NCBI GenBank assembly: GCA_030704615.1
Contig: CM060732.1
Location: forward strand, 23,004,001-23,064,000
Length of the DNA: 60,000 nt
DNA from: Takakia lepidozioides
Taxonomy: Eukaryota > Streptophyta > Takakiopsida > Takakiales > Takakiaceae
Reading direction: 5' to 3'
In this document: piece by piece, positions 1 through 14,400 of the stretch
How the letters are laid out: each line of letters opens with the position of its first letter
Numbering within the stretch: position 1 is the first letter of the stretch
Notes under the pieces: generated by a model
Databases searched by the model: none
What the model saw: only the letters and a program-made list of their open reading frames with translations
What the model was told of the DNA's origin: nothing
Program-made: the position numbers and the translations under genes

Positions 1-129
1 GAAAACACTCCATAATTGATCATAAAATCCAGTGTCCAAGCATGATATCTTAATGGGAATGCAAAGGGAGTGTTACCACCTTAAACTATCATGCATGGTC
101 TATAACTGGAGTGCACAAATCGCGCATAT

Positions 130-585
130 CTAATCTTCATCATCCTCATCTATGTCTGGGTCACTACATGTATCATTGTCTTCATCACAGACTTCATCTT
201 CTCCAAGGGTTGGCTGAACATCATCACCACGTATACGGGGTGCTCGGAGGTACAAGGAGGCCACCTGCTCTGGAGTAACCGGTACCGCTCGACTGCATGT
301 TGGGCCATTAGTAGCCACAGTCTCCTCTAGTCTTTGTGGGGCTAACAATCCTTCCACTTCCGCCACATCATCATTATCAATTGATATGTCGCAGACCACT
401 CTACGTGCTCGGGGGCTCTTCTCCCGGACGACTTTCCACCTCGGCTCCTTCACACAATCAGAAAAAAACACTTGATCAACCTGGCCAGGAAACACAAAAG
501 GCTGCTCAGAAGGTGGAAGCATACGGTTAAAATTGACAAGTGTGAAGCCAGCATCATCCTGCTTCATTGACATAGGTTGACGACC
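130..585 (-). pseudogene. CACTA (TNP2-type) transposase, C-terminal exon piece (DUF4216-like)
   Basis: This is the C-terminal part of an En/Spm-CACTA transposase, reading leftwards and ending in TAG at 130-132. It contains the DUF4216-like pattern GFTLVNFNR, then QPFVFPGQVDQVFF, then a W-K-V-V strand, followed by a very acidic tail (DEDNDTCSDPDIDEDDED). The open frame extends rightwards to 636, but the residues beyond 585 come from the inserted giant element. The frame joins exactly to the piece at 19876-20374 when the insert at 586-19864 and one copy of its 11-bp target duplication are removed: codons for G-R-Q-P lie across the junction in both flanks. Family assignment rests on recognised motifs and on the other pieces at 58457-60000. 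The gene is broken by two insertions and by an in-frame TAG at 20014-20016, so it is a pseudogene. Confidence 0.75.
575..585. repeat. Left target-site duplication of giant element MG1
   Basis: GGTTGACGACC here matches GGTTGCCGACC at 19865-19875 in 10 of 11 bases. An 11-bp duplication fits Mutator-like transposons (typically 8-11 bp). Removing the insert and one copy restores an open CACTA transposase frame. Confidence 0.8.
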
Positions 586-700
586 AGCGTAGCTATGGCG
601 TGAGCCCAGCCCCGTGAGCCTGGGAGCTGAGCTCACGTTGTAGCTGCAAAGCGTGAGCTGAGCTCACGCTTCAAGGAAGCGTGAGCGGCATAAATTTGCT
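586..700. repeat. MG1 left end and subterminal GTGAGC motifs
   Basis: Within about 100 bp of the left end the motif GTGAGC or its complement GCTCAC occurs repeatedly, including a perfect palindrome GCGTGAGCT-G-AGCTCACGC-type stretch near 650-672. Dense subterminal repeats are usual binding sites for transposases of DNA transposons; that role is inferred here. The matching region at the other end is 19789-19864. Confidence 0.6.
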
Positions 701-1003
701 GGAGAAGCAGGTCCTATAGGCGAGGATTGCAAGAAGAGGGCCTATTACCGTGGACAAAACAAAGGGGGCCACCATGCACCATGTCTACAATGCCTGCACA
801 AAAAGAGTAATATGAAAATATGGCAGAATAGAGCTCAGAATGATTGACACACTCTATTTCAATTCACAGATAGACGCTTACAATGAATGGCATGTGCATT
901 TGCCCTGGTTCCGTGAACGAAATGTATGTGTTTGTCCTAAATGCAAAGTCTTCACACGGCAACCTTGAAACCAGTATGGGAAGTGGGCATGGCTCGTATG
1001 TGT
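701..1003. other. MG1 subterminal stretch without a recognised gene
   Basis: About 300 bp between the subterminal repeats and the end of the transposase gene. It probably holds the 3' untranslated region of the minus-strand transposase. No open frame or motif was recognised. Confidence 0.4.
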
Positions 1004-4000
1004 TCAAAGAGAATTTGGCTGAGCCCTACGTGAGGTGTCCCGCTGCAGAAGGGTGATGACTTCTCCGTAGCCTAGTGTGGCTTGGTGAATGAATTGGTCT
1101 CTCTTACCGTCGCAACACATAATTACAAGGTATATGTAATATTGATGCTTGCAGGGGACCCACTTCCCTCTCATGCCGAGAGCACCCTCACGCATCGTTA
1201 CAAAATCCGGACAAGTGCAAGTAGGGAAATTCCCCACGGTAACCTGATATTCTTTGCCATGAAGAACTGAGCCAATAGACAGCACTGTGTAAATCCGTCC
1301 ATACCCCGGGGCAGGGACTTCGGTGATACGAGCCACCCGAGCCTGCAAAATTCTAGCCGATTCCATCTTGCATTCGTGATCTGCACCCGAAGCGACACGG
1401 CGCACTGTTTTTCCATCTCTTTTTGTTGGGTGGGAGTCGGCACCGGGTGGAGGCATTGCCGGAGCTTGTGGCACATCTGTGCCGACAGTGCACAAGGGCA
1501 CCACTCGGGATCGTGCAAGACAAAACCCTCCCTCCTCCAGCATGCTTATCTCGGTTGTTGACAGCGACGTCCCAAGTTTCACAAGCCAAATTGCGGGGGG
1601 AGGGGGTTTCATTATCACCGAAGGACGAATTGTTCCCTTGACGCATCGTGCCATATCGTCTAGGCAGAACCAGAACTTGTGGTCCTTTGACTCCCCACTA
1701 TGATAAGGTCGGAACAACCCTGTGAATGTTGGAGCTGGAGTCCCCCTAGAGCCTTTGCATATTTTTGATTTGCATTTCTTGAAAGAGGGGGTCCGAATTG
1801 CCATGCAAGCAACTCTAGATCCTGGTGGGGTGCGTTCTATATGCCACTCACTATCAATGCAATCAGATTCCTGCACCATGGCCACCACCTCCTCCAATGG
1901 GATTCCTGCTGCTGTGCTTGCATGTTCTGCACCTGCTCCACAGGAGGAGGACCCACCTGGGAAGGGGCCGGCACAGGACTTAGTCTGCACTGGAGACACC
2001 TTTGGCACAGAGAAATTGACCCTGTCTAGGCGATGGGAATCTCCATCTGAACCTGGAAGAGTGTTCAATTTCCTTTTGCATGATCCAAATCTTTCCTCGC
2101 CTTCCAAATGAGGGAGCCTGGATTGCAATGGGGAGCCTTCAGTGCACCTGTTCAGAGCTTTGGCCATCTTGGATGGGTCTCCAGACCTACTCGCAGCCCT
2201 TAGCATCAACAAAGTCGAACTGGGGCCCTTGCCTCCACCCCGTCCCATCAGAAAATTGCGGTACCTGGTTTGTTGTGTGAGTGCCCGCACCATGTCATCA
2301 GCAGTGGCCACATACAAGTCACGACCTGCTTTGGTAGATTGCTGCATCCAGCGTTATGAACAGTCTCCGCCAAATTACAGGATGGCATGTCGGCCAAGTC
2401 CTCCAAGGACATTTCCTGCACGAGGCATTGCATGGAAATGTGAGGAAGGAAAGGAAATGGAAGAGGTTCTTCAAGCGACAATCCAAGAACCCCAAATGAA
2501 GAGGCATGTTGCAAAATTTCTGATTTTGGGATTCGAGAGGCTTACCGTCGTCATGAAAGCTCCCCACTGTCTGTATCTGAAGTGCCAGAAAACCAACCAG
2601 TCCTCCAACTCCTTCAGGTGGATACCAGTAGCAGCACCAGAGGAGAACCACCAAGCCCGGATTGCTTGGTAAGTGCTCTCAGCTTCTCCCATTGATTTGG
2701 CATTTTTGTACTTGAGACAGAGCCTTCTGTGCTCCAACTGAAGGTCAGGGCGAATGCAGCGCTTTGTATGACGTGCCAGAGATTGACTCCAATGGAAGAG
2801 GCATGTGTGCTCCCTATTTTCCATTGGGACCTTAGGATCCCCCGAACCAAACACGCGCCGCACTGCATTGAAATTTGCCTGTGCACTATCAGCCATGAAG
2901 CCCGCAAAATTTGTCTTCTGTATTCCGTTGCGCTGCATGACGGCCAGGAGCGAATTCCACATGAGCATCTGGGATTCAGTGTCCTCCGACTGCATATCAC
3001 AAATTGCTATTGAGAGCACACGTTGGTACGCTGGATCATACACATGGCACGCCATGGTTGTCCAACCCTTCACCCGTTTGCAGTGATCAAACATCAACCA
3101 ACATTTAGCCAAATCTCCTCCAGGTTGCATTCGGCGGACAATGCTAACACCACTGCCTTCGCCCACTGCGGACATCTTGAACAAATAAACCTTGGATGAG
3201 CCCTGGCCAGGGAAGATATTGTTTTGAATGAATTCATAGCGACTTCTCCGTTTGAGGTCCATAATGTTGTCCATGAATCCAGCATTGCCTGTGCCGACTC
3301 TGAGTGCATTCACCTGGTTTCGAATATTGGGAGAGCTCAACACGGAGAAATGGTCCATCACTGCATCAAGCGAATCTGCATCCAGCATTGGCTGTGTCGA
3401 ATCCCCTTCACCCAATATGTGTTTTTCCAGGAAAGCCTTGCTAGCTGCAAGCGCTATAGCAGAAGGTGTTGCAGAAGGGGCATTGTGGAACTCCTGCTTC
3501 AGCAGATTTCTAGCGATGTCCACGCTATCCCTGCAACTTCCTTTGGACACAGGATGCTCGTGTGCACCCATATGAATGCAGGCACGACTCATTGTTTTGC
3601 ACCGGTGTGCCACCTGGTACATACGAGCGTGGCACACAGAAACACAGGACGGGGAAAGTTTGCAGAACCTGCACACAAAAGTATTGGTCTTGGGAGGGGC
3701 AAGTCCTGGGGTGAAAGGATTCAATGGCACACCTTCCCACTCACTCTCGTTTGGTTGAGCGCTGTTTCTCAGGCGAGGGCAAGTTATATTCAGGCACTTG
3801 CAATGCCCAACGCAAACCGACCTTCGAAATTTCAATCCAATGTCGTTGTGGATGTTTGACATTTTTGTCCTGCACCAAGGGTGTCCGTCATGTTTCTTGT
3901 CCATGCCCTGCAGAAGCCCAGCCAGTCCATTGGAAGACGTGGGAGGGTTGAGCTCAAACAAGATGTCCCCATCAAACTCTGCTGGCACGTATTGAACCCG

Positions 4001-4567
4001 CTGCACACGAAGGGACTCCCAATCAACAAAACGCAGCTCGCTCTTGCACCCAGGCACCCCTGCGAGGGCTTTCAATTTTAGAATGACACTCGTTATCTCT
4101 TGCAATTCGGATTCATCCAAGAATGGAGTCTGCACTGGCGGAGGAATCTCAGAAACATCCTCCGAAGACGAGTCTGAAAGAGTCACGAATGTAGTGGATG
4201 TGCTCACCTCTTTTTTCACATGAACTGTGTCCTTCTGCTGCACGACCGATGCTGCAGTTCCAGGGGTAATGACTGATCCTGCTGATTGTCTTCTCTCTTT
4301 TCCAAGGACACGGTATGTGCCTGGAAGGACTCTCCACTTCCTTCCACACTCGCCAACCAATGGTTTCTCCAAATGTCCAGAATCCAAATTCCCATCCTCG
4401 TCATACACCTCCTTTTGAACAAGCAGAGAACCCAATTCCAGTGGGAACACTGTAACCAGCTCATCCTCATGAACAACTGCAAACCCATCGTCGTCTGCAG
4501 TGGCAGTCATTGGAAGACTACCTGCATTGGAATGAAATCGTGCTAGTCTATCTCTGTCCTTGGACAT
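1004..4567 (-). pseudogene. MULE-type transposase with SWIM zinc finger (MG1), one frameshift
   Basis: Two exons. Exon 1 is 4567-2546 (ATG at 4567; donor GTAAG at 2545-2541). Exon 2 is 2415-1004 (acceptor TGCAG before 2415; TGA stop). The N-terminal half has cysteine clusters (CVGHCKCLNITC and CRFCKLSPSC patterns). The middle has the MULE fold: MFDH near residue 494, VYDP with the SEDTES helix, FMADSAQANF near residue 560, and CLFHW about 30 residues later. Exon 2 ends with a SWIM finger (C-T-C at about 1208-1222 and C-K-H at about 1145-1153), common in Mutator-like transposases. A paralogue at 47496-49817 aligns throughout. Compared with it, one nucleotide is missing at 2350/2351, where VHN-A-W should read through; the rest is open. 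This may be a real loss or a sequence error. It is divergent from the ParB-methyltransferase gene. Confidence 0.75.
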
Positions 4568-5441
4568 GTTTTCCTATGCTGACCAAAACTTTCGATCCAC
4601 AACGGAATCCCCGATTTGATAGCCCGCAATTCTGGAAAGGGGATCCACCACAAAAAAATTGAGGACAACAAGGGTAGCAGTAACCCAAAGGCTGCGGTCG
4701 ATGCATCAGAAGGATGCAAGAATGACATGCACTGAACTTCGGAGATAACCACGCTGAGAGACACCAACTAGAAAAATTGTTTTCAAATAAAGAAGGCCAC
4801 AAGAAGCCGTACTGTTTTTGGATGAAAAACAAATCCTGAACATGACATGAAACCATCCTTTATGGAAAGACGGCAAAAACCCTGGAGAGCAGTAAATAGG
4901 AAGACCCCGAATGTAATGAGGTCGTGCCGTGCCAGAAGAGCACAACACAAACACTGACACTCCAAGAGTCACCTCGCACGGATGTGTGCAACACAAGATC
5001 ATTTCCGACACAACCCTTTATACCGAATGACCCCATGGCGACGATGACGGCAAAATGCAAAGCATAGGGCAGGCAGTACGAAACACGTGGATGCATATGT
5101 GAAGCACAACATTTATGGGGAATCTACAAGAACTGCTCCAAATTGAACTAGCATTAGATTTGTGCGGCACTTCCGAATTTGAAACCATTCCAGAAGGCCG
5201 CCATATATTGGCAGGCGGCGAAGTACATTTGACATATATCACAAGTACATGCAACGTATGCACATATTTTCTGGCACTTTATTTCTTGAATAATACAAAG
5301 ACGCCGAAATGGATGAATTCCGTTCGCACACAATAACAACACCAGCATCCAAATACGATTGACAATGTCCTATTTTGATTTTGGTTACATGCAATAGGAA
5401 CCCTTGTTGCAAACGTCAAACTGGAGAGCTCTAGAGGCATC
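4568..5441. promoter_or_regulatory. Divergent intergenic region between the two MG1 genes
   Basis: This 0.9-kb stretch separates the start of the minus-strand transposase from the first exon of the plus-strand ParB-methyltransferase gene, so it should hold both promoters. No conserved element was recognised and small open frames here look random. Assignment as a shared promoter region rests on gene orientation only. Confidence 0.4.
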
Positions 5442-8400
5442 GTGGGGAGCCCTTGTTTCCAGCGGAGGAGGAAGAGAAGGAAATCATTGTACTTCACGAG
5501 CTCTAGAAACAGGAATAGAGCCAGATATAGAATGAGGATGGAAAGAGTGGCCGAAGAGGAAAAGGCGGAAGAAGAGGGCAAAGAGACAAGTTCGGCGATG
5601 GAAGAGCAGGAATCCGGGGAAGACCAGCAGCCTGCCATAGTTCCAAGAACAGATGAGGAGGACACTGCATCCGAGGGAGAGGCAGACGCCGAAGATGATG
5701 TTGACGCTGGCCTCACGAAGAACCTAATAGTGGAAGAGAGGATGGGGGAGATGCTCCAGAACACGAGAGGCGTGGAGAGCAATCCAAAGCGCAAAGGGTC
5801 CCCGGCGATTGGGGAGTCTTCTGGAGCAGCCCAAAAAAAGGTTCAATCTTTGGAACCCATCTTTGTGCTTCATTGCTGATGTGAACCCAAGTTGAGATTC
5901 TATGTCGATATGAACATAGACTGCACACGACATCTTTGCAGGTTGCATCAACCGCGAACAAGAAGCTCAAAAAGTGTATCCAAAACGGCCAAATTGGGCA
6001 CTGTTTGAGCACAGTTTGTCTTTGTTTTTGCCCTGTGAAATTCGGCAATACAGGGCAGGTCTCGGAGGTTCAATCATTAGTTGCATTGGCAGCTCAAACA
6101 GTGTGCGTCAACGCACACTGTTTGAGCTGCCATGTCATTGCATTTGTCATCTGAAAATTGGCCACATAGGGTTTGAATTAGTGGTTGAATCATCACTATC
6201 CTGGCAGCTCAAACAGTGTGCGTTGGCGCACACTGTTTGAGCTACCCTTATCATTGCTTTTTTCATTTGAGAATGGGCCACATAGCGCATATCTCTCAGG
6301 ACAGATGAACACTTATCTGGCAGCTCAAACAGTGTGCGTTGCCGCACACTGTTTGAGCACACCTTGTCTTTGTTTTTCCCCTGTGAAATTCGGCAATACA
6401 GGGCCGGTCTCAGAGGTTCAATCATCAGTTGCATGGCAGCTCAAACAGTGTGCGTCAACGCACACTATTTGAGCTGCCATGTCATTGCACTTGTCATCTG
6501 GAAATTGGCCACATAGGGTTTGAATTAGTGGTTGAATCATCACTATCCTGGCAGCTCAAACAGTGTGCGTTGGCGCATATTGTTTGAGGTACCCTTATCA
6601 TTGCCTTTTTCATTTGAGAATGGGCCACATAGGGCATGTCTCTGAGGACAGATGAAGACTTATCTGGCAGCTCAAACAGTGTGCGTTGGCGCACACTGTT
6701 TGAGCTACCCTTCTCATTGTTTTTTTCATTTGAGAATGGGCCACATAGGGCATGTCTCTGAGGACAGATGAACAACTTATCTGGCAGCTCAAACAGAGTG
6801 CGTTGCCGCACACTGTTTGAGCACACCTTGTCTTTGTTTTTCCCCTGTGAAATTCGGCAATACAGGGCCGGTCTCGGAGGTTCAATCATCAGTTGCATGG
6901 CAGCTCAAACAGTGTGCCTCAACGCACACTGTTTGAGCTGCCATGTCATTGCACTTGTCATCTGAAAATTGGCCACATAGGGTTTGAATTAGTGGTTGAA
7001 TCATCACTATCCTGGGAGCTCAAACACTGTGCGTTGGCACACACTGTTTGAGGAACCCTTATCATTGCCTTTTTCATTTGAGAATGGGCCACATAGGGCA
7101 TGTCTCTGAGGACAGATGAAGACTTATCTGGCAGCTCAAACAGTGTGCGTTGGCACTGTTTGAGCTACCCTTATCATTGCTTTTTTCATTTGAGAATGGG
7201 CCACATAGGGCATATCTCTCAGGACAGATGAACACTTATCTGGCAGCTCAAACAATGTGCGTTGCCACACACTGTTTGAGCACACCTTGTCTTTGTTTTT
7301 CCCCTGTGAAATTTGGCAATACAAGGCCGGTCTCGGAGGTTCAATTATCAGTTGCATGACAGCTCAAACAGTGTGCGTCAACGCATACTGTTAGAGCTGC
7401 CATGTCATTGCACTTGTCATCTGAAAATTGGCCACATAGGGTTTGAATTAGTGGTTGAATCATCACTATCCTCGCAGCTCAAACAGTGTGCGTTGGCGCA
7501 CACTGTTTGAGGTACCCTTATCATTGCCTTTTTCATTTGAGAATGGGCCACATAGGGCATGTCTTTGAGGACAGATGAAGACTTATCTGGCAGCTCAAAC
7601 AGTGTGCGTTGCCGCACACTGTTTGAGCACACCTTGTCTTTGTTTTTCCCCTGTGAAATTCGGCAATACAGGGCCGGTCTCGGAGGTTCAATCATCAGTT
7701 GCATGGCAGCTCAAACAGTGTGCGTCAACGCACACTGTTTGAGCTGCCATGTCATTGCACTTGTCATCTGAAAATTGGCCACATAGGGTTTGAATTAGTG
7801 GTTGAATCATCACTATCCTGGCAGCTCAAACAGTGTGCGTTGGCGCACACTGTTTGAGCTACCCTTATCATTGCTTTTTTCATTTGAGAATGGGCCACAT
7901 AGGGCATGTCTCTGAGGACAGATGAACAACTTATCTGGCAGCTCAAACAGAGTGCGTTGCCGCACACTGTTTGAGCACACCTTGTCTTTGTTTTTCCCCT
8001 GTGAAATTCGGCAATACAGGGCCGGTCTCGGAGGTTCAATCATGAGTTGCATGGCAGCTCAAACAGTGTGCATCAATGCACACTGTTTGAGCTGCCATGT
8101 CATTGCACTTGTCATCTGAAAATTGGCCACATAGGGTTTGAATTAGTGGTTGAATCATCACTATCCTGGCAGCTCAAACAGTGTGCGTTGGCGCACACTG
8201 TTTGAGCTACCCTTATCATTGCTTTTTTCATTTGAGAATGGGCCACATAGGGCATGTCTCTGAGGACAGATGAACACTTATCTGGCAGCTCAAACAGTGT
8301 GCGTTGCCGCACACTGTTTGAGCACACCTTGTCTTTGTTTTTCCCCTGTGAAATTCGGCAATACAGGGCCGGTCTCGGAGGTTCAATCATCAGTTGCATG

Positions 8401-11400
8401 GCAGCTCAAACAGTGTGCCTCAACGCACACTGTTTGAGCTGCCATGTCATTGCACTTGTCATCTGAAAATTGGCCACATAGGGTTTGAATTAGTGGTTGA
8501 ATCATCACTATCCTGGGAGCTCAAACACTGTGCGTTGGCACACACTGTTTGAGGAACCCTTATCATTGCCTTTTTCATTTGAGAATGGGCCACATAGGGC
8601 ATGTCTCTGAGGACAGATGAAGACTTATCTGACAGCTCAAACAGTGTGCGTTGGCACTGTTTGAGCTACCCTTATCATTGCTTTTTTCATTTGAGAATGG
8701 GCCACATAGGGCATATCTCTCAGGACAGATGAACACTTATCTGGCAGCTCAAACAGTGTGCGTTTCCACACACTGTTTGAGCACACCTTGTCTTTGTTTT
8801 TCCCCTGTGAAATTTGGCAATACAAGGCCGGTCTCGGAGGTTCAATCATCAGTTGCATGACAGCTCAAACAGTGTGCGTCAACGCATATTGTTAGAGCTG
8901 CCATGTCATTGCACTTGTCATCTGAAAATTGGCCACATAGGGTTTGAATTAGTGGTTGAATCATCACTATCCTCGCAGCTCAAACAGTGTGCGTTGGCGC
9001 ACACTGTTTGAGGTACCCTTATCATTGCCTTTTTCATTTGAGAATGGGCCACATAGGGCATGTCTTTGAGGACAGATGAAGACTTATCTGGCAGCTCAAA
9101 CAGTGTGCGTTGCCGCACACTGTTTGAGCACACCTTGTCTTTGTTTTTCCCCTGTGAAATTCGGCAATACAGGGCCGGTCTCGGAGGTTCAATCATCAGT
9201 TGCATGGCAGCTCAAACAGTGTGCGTCGACGCACACTGTTTGAGCTGCCATGTCATTGCACTTGTCATCTGAAAATTGGCCACATAGGGTTTGAATTAGT
9301 GGTTGAATCATCACTATCCTGGCAGCTCAAACAGTGTGCGTTGGCGCACACTGTTTGAGCTACCCTTATCATTGCTTTTTTCATTTGAGAATGGGCCACA
9401 TAGGGCATGTCTCTGAGGACAGATGAAGACTTATCTGGCAGCTCAAACAGTGTGCGTTGCCGCACACTGTTTGAGCACACCTTGTCTTTGTTTTTCCCCT
9501 GTGAAATTCGGCAATACAGGGCCGGTCTCGGAGGTTCAATCATGAGTTGCATGGCAGCTCAAACAGTGTGCATCAACGCACATTGTTCGAGCTGCCATGT
9601 CATTGCACTTGTCATCTGAAGATTGGCCAAATAGGGTTTGAATTAGTGGTTGAATCATCACTATCCTGGCAGCTCAAAAAGTGTGCGTTGGCGCACACTG
9701 TTTGAGCTACCCTTATCGTTGCCTTTTTCATTTGAGAATGGGCCACATAGGGCATGTCTCTGAGGACAGATGAAGACTTATCTGGCAGCTCAAACAGTGT
9801 GCGTTGCCGCACACTGTTTGAGCACACCTTGTCTTTGTTTTTCCCCTGTGAAATTCGGCAATACAGGGCCGGTCTCGGAGGTTCAATCATCAGTTGCATG
9901 ACAGCTCAAACAGTGTGCGTCAACGCACACTGTTTGAGCTGCCATGTCATTGCACTTGTCATCTGAAAATTGGCCACATAGGGTTTGAATTAGTGGTTGA
10001 ATCATCACTATCCTGGCAGCTCAAACAGTGTGCGTTGCCGCACACTGTTTGAGGTACCCTTATCATTGTCTTTTTCATTTGAGAATGGGCCACATAGGGC
10101 ATATCTCTGAGGACAGATGAACACTTATCTGGCAGCTCAAACAGTGTGTGTTGCCGCACACTGTTTGAGCACACCTTGTCTTTGTTTTTCCCCTGTGAAA
10201 TTCGGCAATACAGGGCCGGTCTCGGAGGTTCAATCATCAGTTGCATGACAGCTCAAACAGTGTGCGTCAACGCACACTGTTTGAGCTGCCATGTCATTGC
10301 ACTTGTCATCTGAAAATTGGCCACATAGGGTTTGAATTAGTGGTTGAATCATCACTATCCTGGCAGCTCAAACACTGTGCATTCGCGCACACTGTTTGAG
10401 GTACCCTTATCATTGTCTTTTTCATTTGAGAATGGGCCACATAGGGCATGTCTCTGAGGACAGATGAAGACTTATCTGGCAGCTCAAACAGTGTGCGTTG
10501 CCGCACACTGTTTGAGCTACCCTTATCATTGCTTTTTTCATTTGAGAATGGGCCACATAGGGCATATCTCTCAGGACAGATGAACACTTATCTGGCAGCT
10601 CAAACACTGTGCGTTGCCGCACACTGTTTGAGCACACCTTGTCTTTGTTTTTCCCCTGTGAAATTCGGCAATACAAGGCCAGTCTCGGAGGTTCAATCAT
10701 CAGTTGCATGACAGCTCAAACAGTGTGCGTCAACGCATACTGTTTGAGCTGCCATGTCATTGCACTTGTCATCTGAAAATTGGCTACATAGGGTTTGAAT
10801 TAGTGGTTGAATCATCAGTATCCTGGCAGCTCAAACAGTGTGCGTTGGCGCACACTGTTTGAGCTACCCTTATCATTGCCTTTTTCATTTGAGAATGGGC
10901 CACATAGGGCATGTCTCTGAGGACAGATGAAGACTTATCTGGCAGCTCAAACAGTGTGCGTTGCCGCACACTGTTTGAGCACACCTTGTCTTTGTTTTTC
11001 CCCTGTGAAATTCGGCAATACAGGGCCGGTCTCGGAGGTTCAATCATCAGTTGCATGGCAGCTCAAACAGTGTGCGTCAACGCACACTGTTTGAGCTGCC
11101 ATGTCATTGCACTTGTCATCTGAAAATTGGCCACATAGGGTTTGAATTAGTGGTTGAATCATCACTATCCTGGCAGCTCAAACAGTGTGCGTTGCCGCAC
11201 ACTGTTTGAGCTACCCTTATCATTGCTTTTTTCATTTGAGAATGGGCCACATAGGGCATATCTCTGAGGACAGATGAACACTTATCTGGCAGCTCAAACA
11301 GTGTGTGTTGCCGCACACTGTTTGAGCACACCTTGTCTTTGTTTTTCCCCTGTGAAATTCGGCAATACAGGGCCGGTCTCGGAGGTTCAATCATCAGTTG

Positions 11401-14400
11401 CATGACAGCTCAAACAGTGTGCGTCAACGCACACTGTTTGAGCTGCCATGTCATTGCACTTGTCATCTGAAAATTGGCCACATAGGGTTTGAATTAGTGG
11501 TTGAATCATCACTATCCTGGCAGCTCAAACACTGTGCATTCGCGCACACTGTTTGAGGTACCCTTATCATTGTCTTTTTCATTTGAGAATGGGCCACATA
11601 GGGCATGTCTCTGAGGACAGATGAAGACTTATCTGGCAGCTCAAACAGTGTGCGTTGCCGCACACTGTTTGAGCTACCCTTATCATTGCTTTTTTCATTT
11701 GAGAATGGGCCACATAGGGCATATCTCTCAGGACAGATGAACACTTATCTGGCAGCTCAAACACTGTGCGTTGCCGCACACTGTTTGAGCACACCTTGTC
11801 TTTGTTTTTCCCCTGTGAAATTCGGCAATACAAGGCCAGTCTCGGAGGTTCAATCATCAGTTGCATGACAGCTCAAACAGTGTGCGTCAACGCATACTGT
11901 TTGAGCTGCCATGTCATTGCACTTGTCATCTGAAAATTGGCTACATAGGGTTTGAATTAGTGGTTGAATCATCAGTATCCTGGCAGCTCAAACAGTGTGC
12001 GTTGGCGCACACTGTTTGAGCTACCCTTATCATTGCCTTTTTCATTTGAGAATGGGCCACATAGGGCATGTCTCTGAGGACAGATGAAGACTTATCTGGC
12101 AGCTCAAACAGTGTGCGTTGCCGCACACTGTTTGAGCACACCTTGTCTTTGTTTTTCCCCTGTGAAATTCGGCAATACAGGGCCGGTCTCGGAGGTTCAA
12201 TCATCAGTTGCATGGCAGCTCAAACAGTGTGCGTCAACGCACACTGTTTGAGCTGCCATGTCATTGCACTTGTCATCTGAAAATTGGCCACATAGGGTTT
12301 GAATTAGTGGTTGAATCATCACTATCCTGGCAGCTCAAACAGTGTGCGTTGCCGCACACTGTTTGAGCTACCCTTATCATTGCTTTTTTCATTTGAGAAT
12401 GGGCCACATAGGGCATATCTCTGAGGACAGATGAACACTTATCTGGCAGCTCAAACAGTGTGTGTTGCCGCACACTGTTTGAGCACACCTTGTCTTTGTT
12501 TTTCCCCTGTGAAATTCGGCAATACAGGGCCGGTCTCGGAGGTTCAATCATCAGTTGCATGACAGCTCAAACAGTGTGCGTCAACGCACACTGTTTGAGC
12601 TACCCTTATCATTGCTTTTTTCATTTGAGAATGGGCCACATAGGGCATGTCTCTGAGTACAGATGAAGACATATCTGGCAGCTCAAACAGTGTGCGTTGC
12701 TGCACACTGTTTGAGCACACCTTGTCTTTGTTTTTCCCCTGTGAAATTCGGCAATACAGGGCCGGTCTCGGAGGTTCAATCATGAGTTGCATGGCAGCTC
12801 AAACAGTGTGCATCAACGCACACTGTTTGAGCTGCCATGTCATTGCACTTGTCATCTGAAAATTGGCCACATAGGGTTTGAATTAGTGGTTGAATCATCA
12901 CTATCCTGGCAGCTCAAACAGTGTGCGTTGGCACACACTGTTTGAGCTACCCTTACCGTTGCCTTTTTCATTTGAGAATGGGCCACATAGGCCATGTCTC
13001 TGAGGACAGATGAAGACTTATCTGGCAGCTCAAACAGTGTGCGTTGCCGCACACTGTTTGAGCACACCTTGTCTTTGTTTTTCCCCTGTGAAATTCGGCA
13101 ATACAGGGCCGGTCTCGGAGGTTCAATCATCAGTTGCATGACAGCTCAAACAGTGTGCGTCAACGCACACTGTTTGAGCTGCCATGTCATTGCACTTGTC
13201 ATCTGAAAATTGGCCACATAGGGTTTGAATTAGTGGTTGAATCATCACTATCCTGGCAGCTCAAACAGTGTGCGTTGCCGCACACTGTTTGAGGTACCCT
13301 TATCATTGTCTTTTTCATTTGAGAATGGGCCACATAGGGCATATCTCTGAGGACAGATGAACACTTATCTGGCAGCTCAAACAGTGTGTGTTGCCGCACA
13401 CTGTTTGAGCACACCTTGTCTTTGTTTTTCCCCTGTGAAATTCGGCAATACAGGGCCGGTCTCGGAGGTTCAATCATCAGTTGCATGACAGCTCAAACAG
13501 TGTGCGTCAACGCACACTGTTTGAGCTGCCATGTCATTGCACTTGTCATCTGAAAATTGGCCACATAGGGTTTGAATTAGTGGTTGAATCATCACTATCC
13601 TGGCAGCTCAAACAGTGTGCGTTGGCGCACACTGTTTGAGCTACCCTTATCATTGTCTTTTTCATTTGAGAATGGGCCACATAGGGCATGTCTCTGAGGA
13701 CAGATGAAGACTTATCTGGCAGCTCAAACAGTGTGTGTTGCCGGACACTGTTTGAGCACAGCTTGTCTTTGTTTTTCCCCTGTGAAATTCGGCAATACAG
13801 GGCAGGTCTCGGAGGTTCAATCATCAGTTGCATGGCAGCTCAAACAGTGTGCATCATCGCACACTGTTTGAGCTGCCATGTCATTGCACTTGTCATCTGA
13901 AAATTGGCCACATAGGGTTTGAATTAGTGGTTGAATCATCACTATCCTGGCAGCTCAAACAGTGTGCGTTGGCGCACACTGTTTGAGCTACCCTTATCAT
14001 TGCCTTTTTCATTTGAGAATGGGCCACATAGGGCATGTCTCTGAGGACAGATGAAGACTTATCTGGCAGCTCAAACAGTGTGCGTTGCCGCACACTGTTT
14101 GAGCTACCCTTATCATTGCTTTTTTCATTTGAGAATGGGCCACATAGGGCATATCTCTGAGGACAGATGAACACTTATCTGGCAGCTCAAACAGTGTGTG
14201 TTGCCGCACACTGTTTGAGCACACCTTGTCTTTGTTTTTCCCCTGTGAAATTCGGCAATACAGGGCCGGTCTCGGAGGTTCAATCATCAGTTGCATGACA
14301 GCTCAAACAGTGTGCGTCAACGCACACTGTTTGAGCTGCCATGTCATTGCACTTGTCATCTGAAAATTGGCCACATAGGGTTTGAATTAGTGGTTGAATC

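Noticed and set aside
1004-4567. KDZ-type transposase
   Set aside because: Cysteine clusters recall KDZ proteins, but the KDZ catalytic phrases are absent, while the MULE pattern with a SWIM finger and an 11-bp target duplication fit Mutator-like elements.
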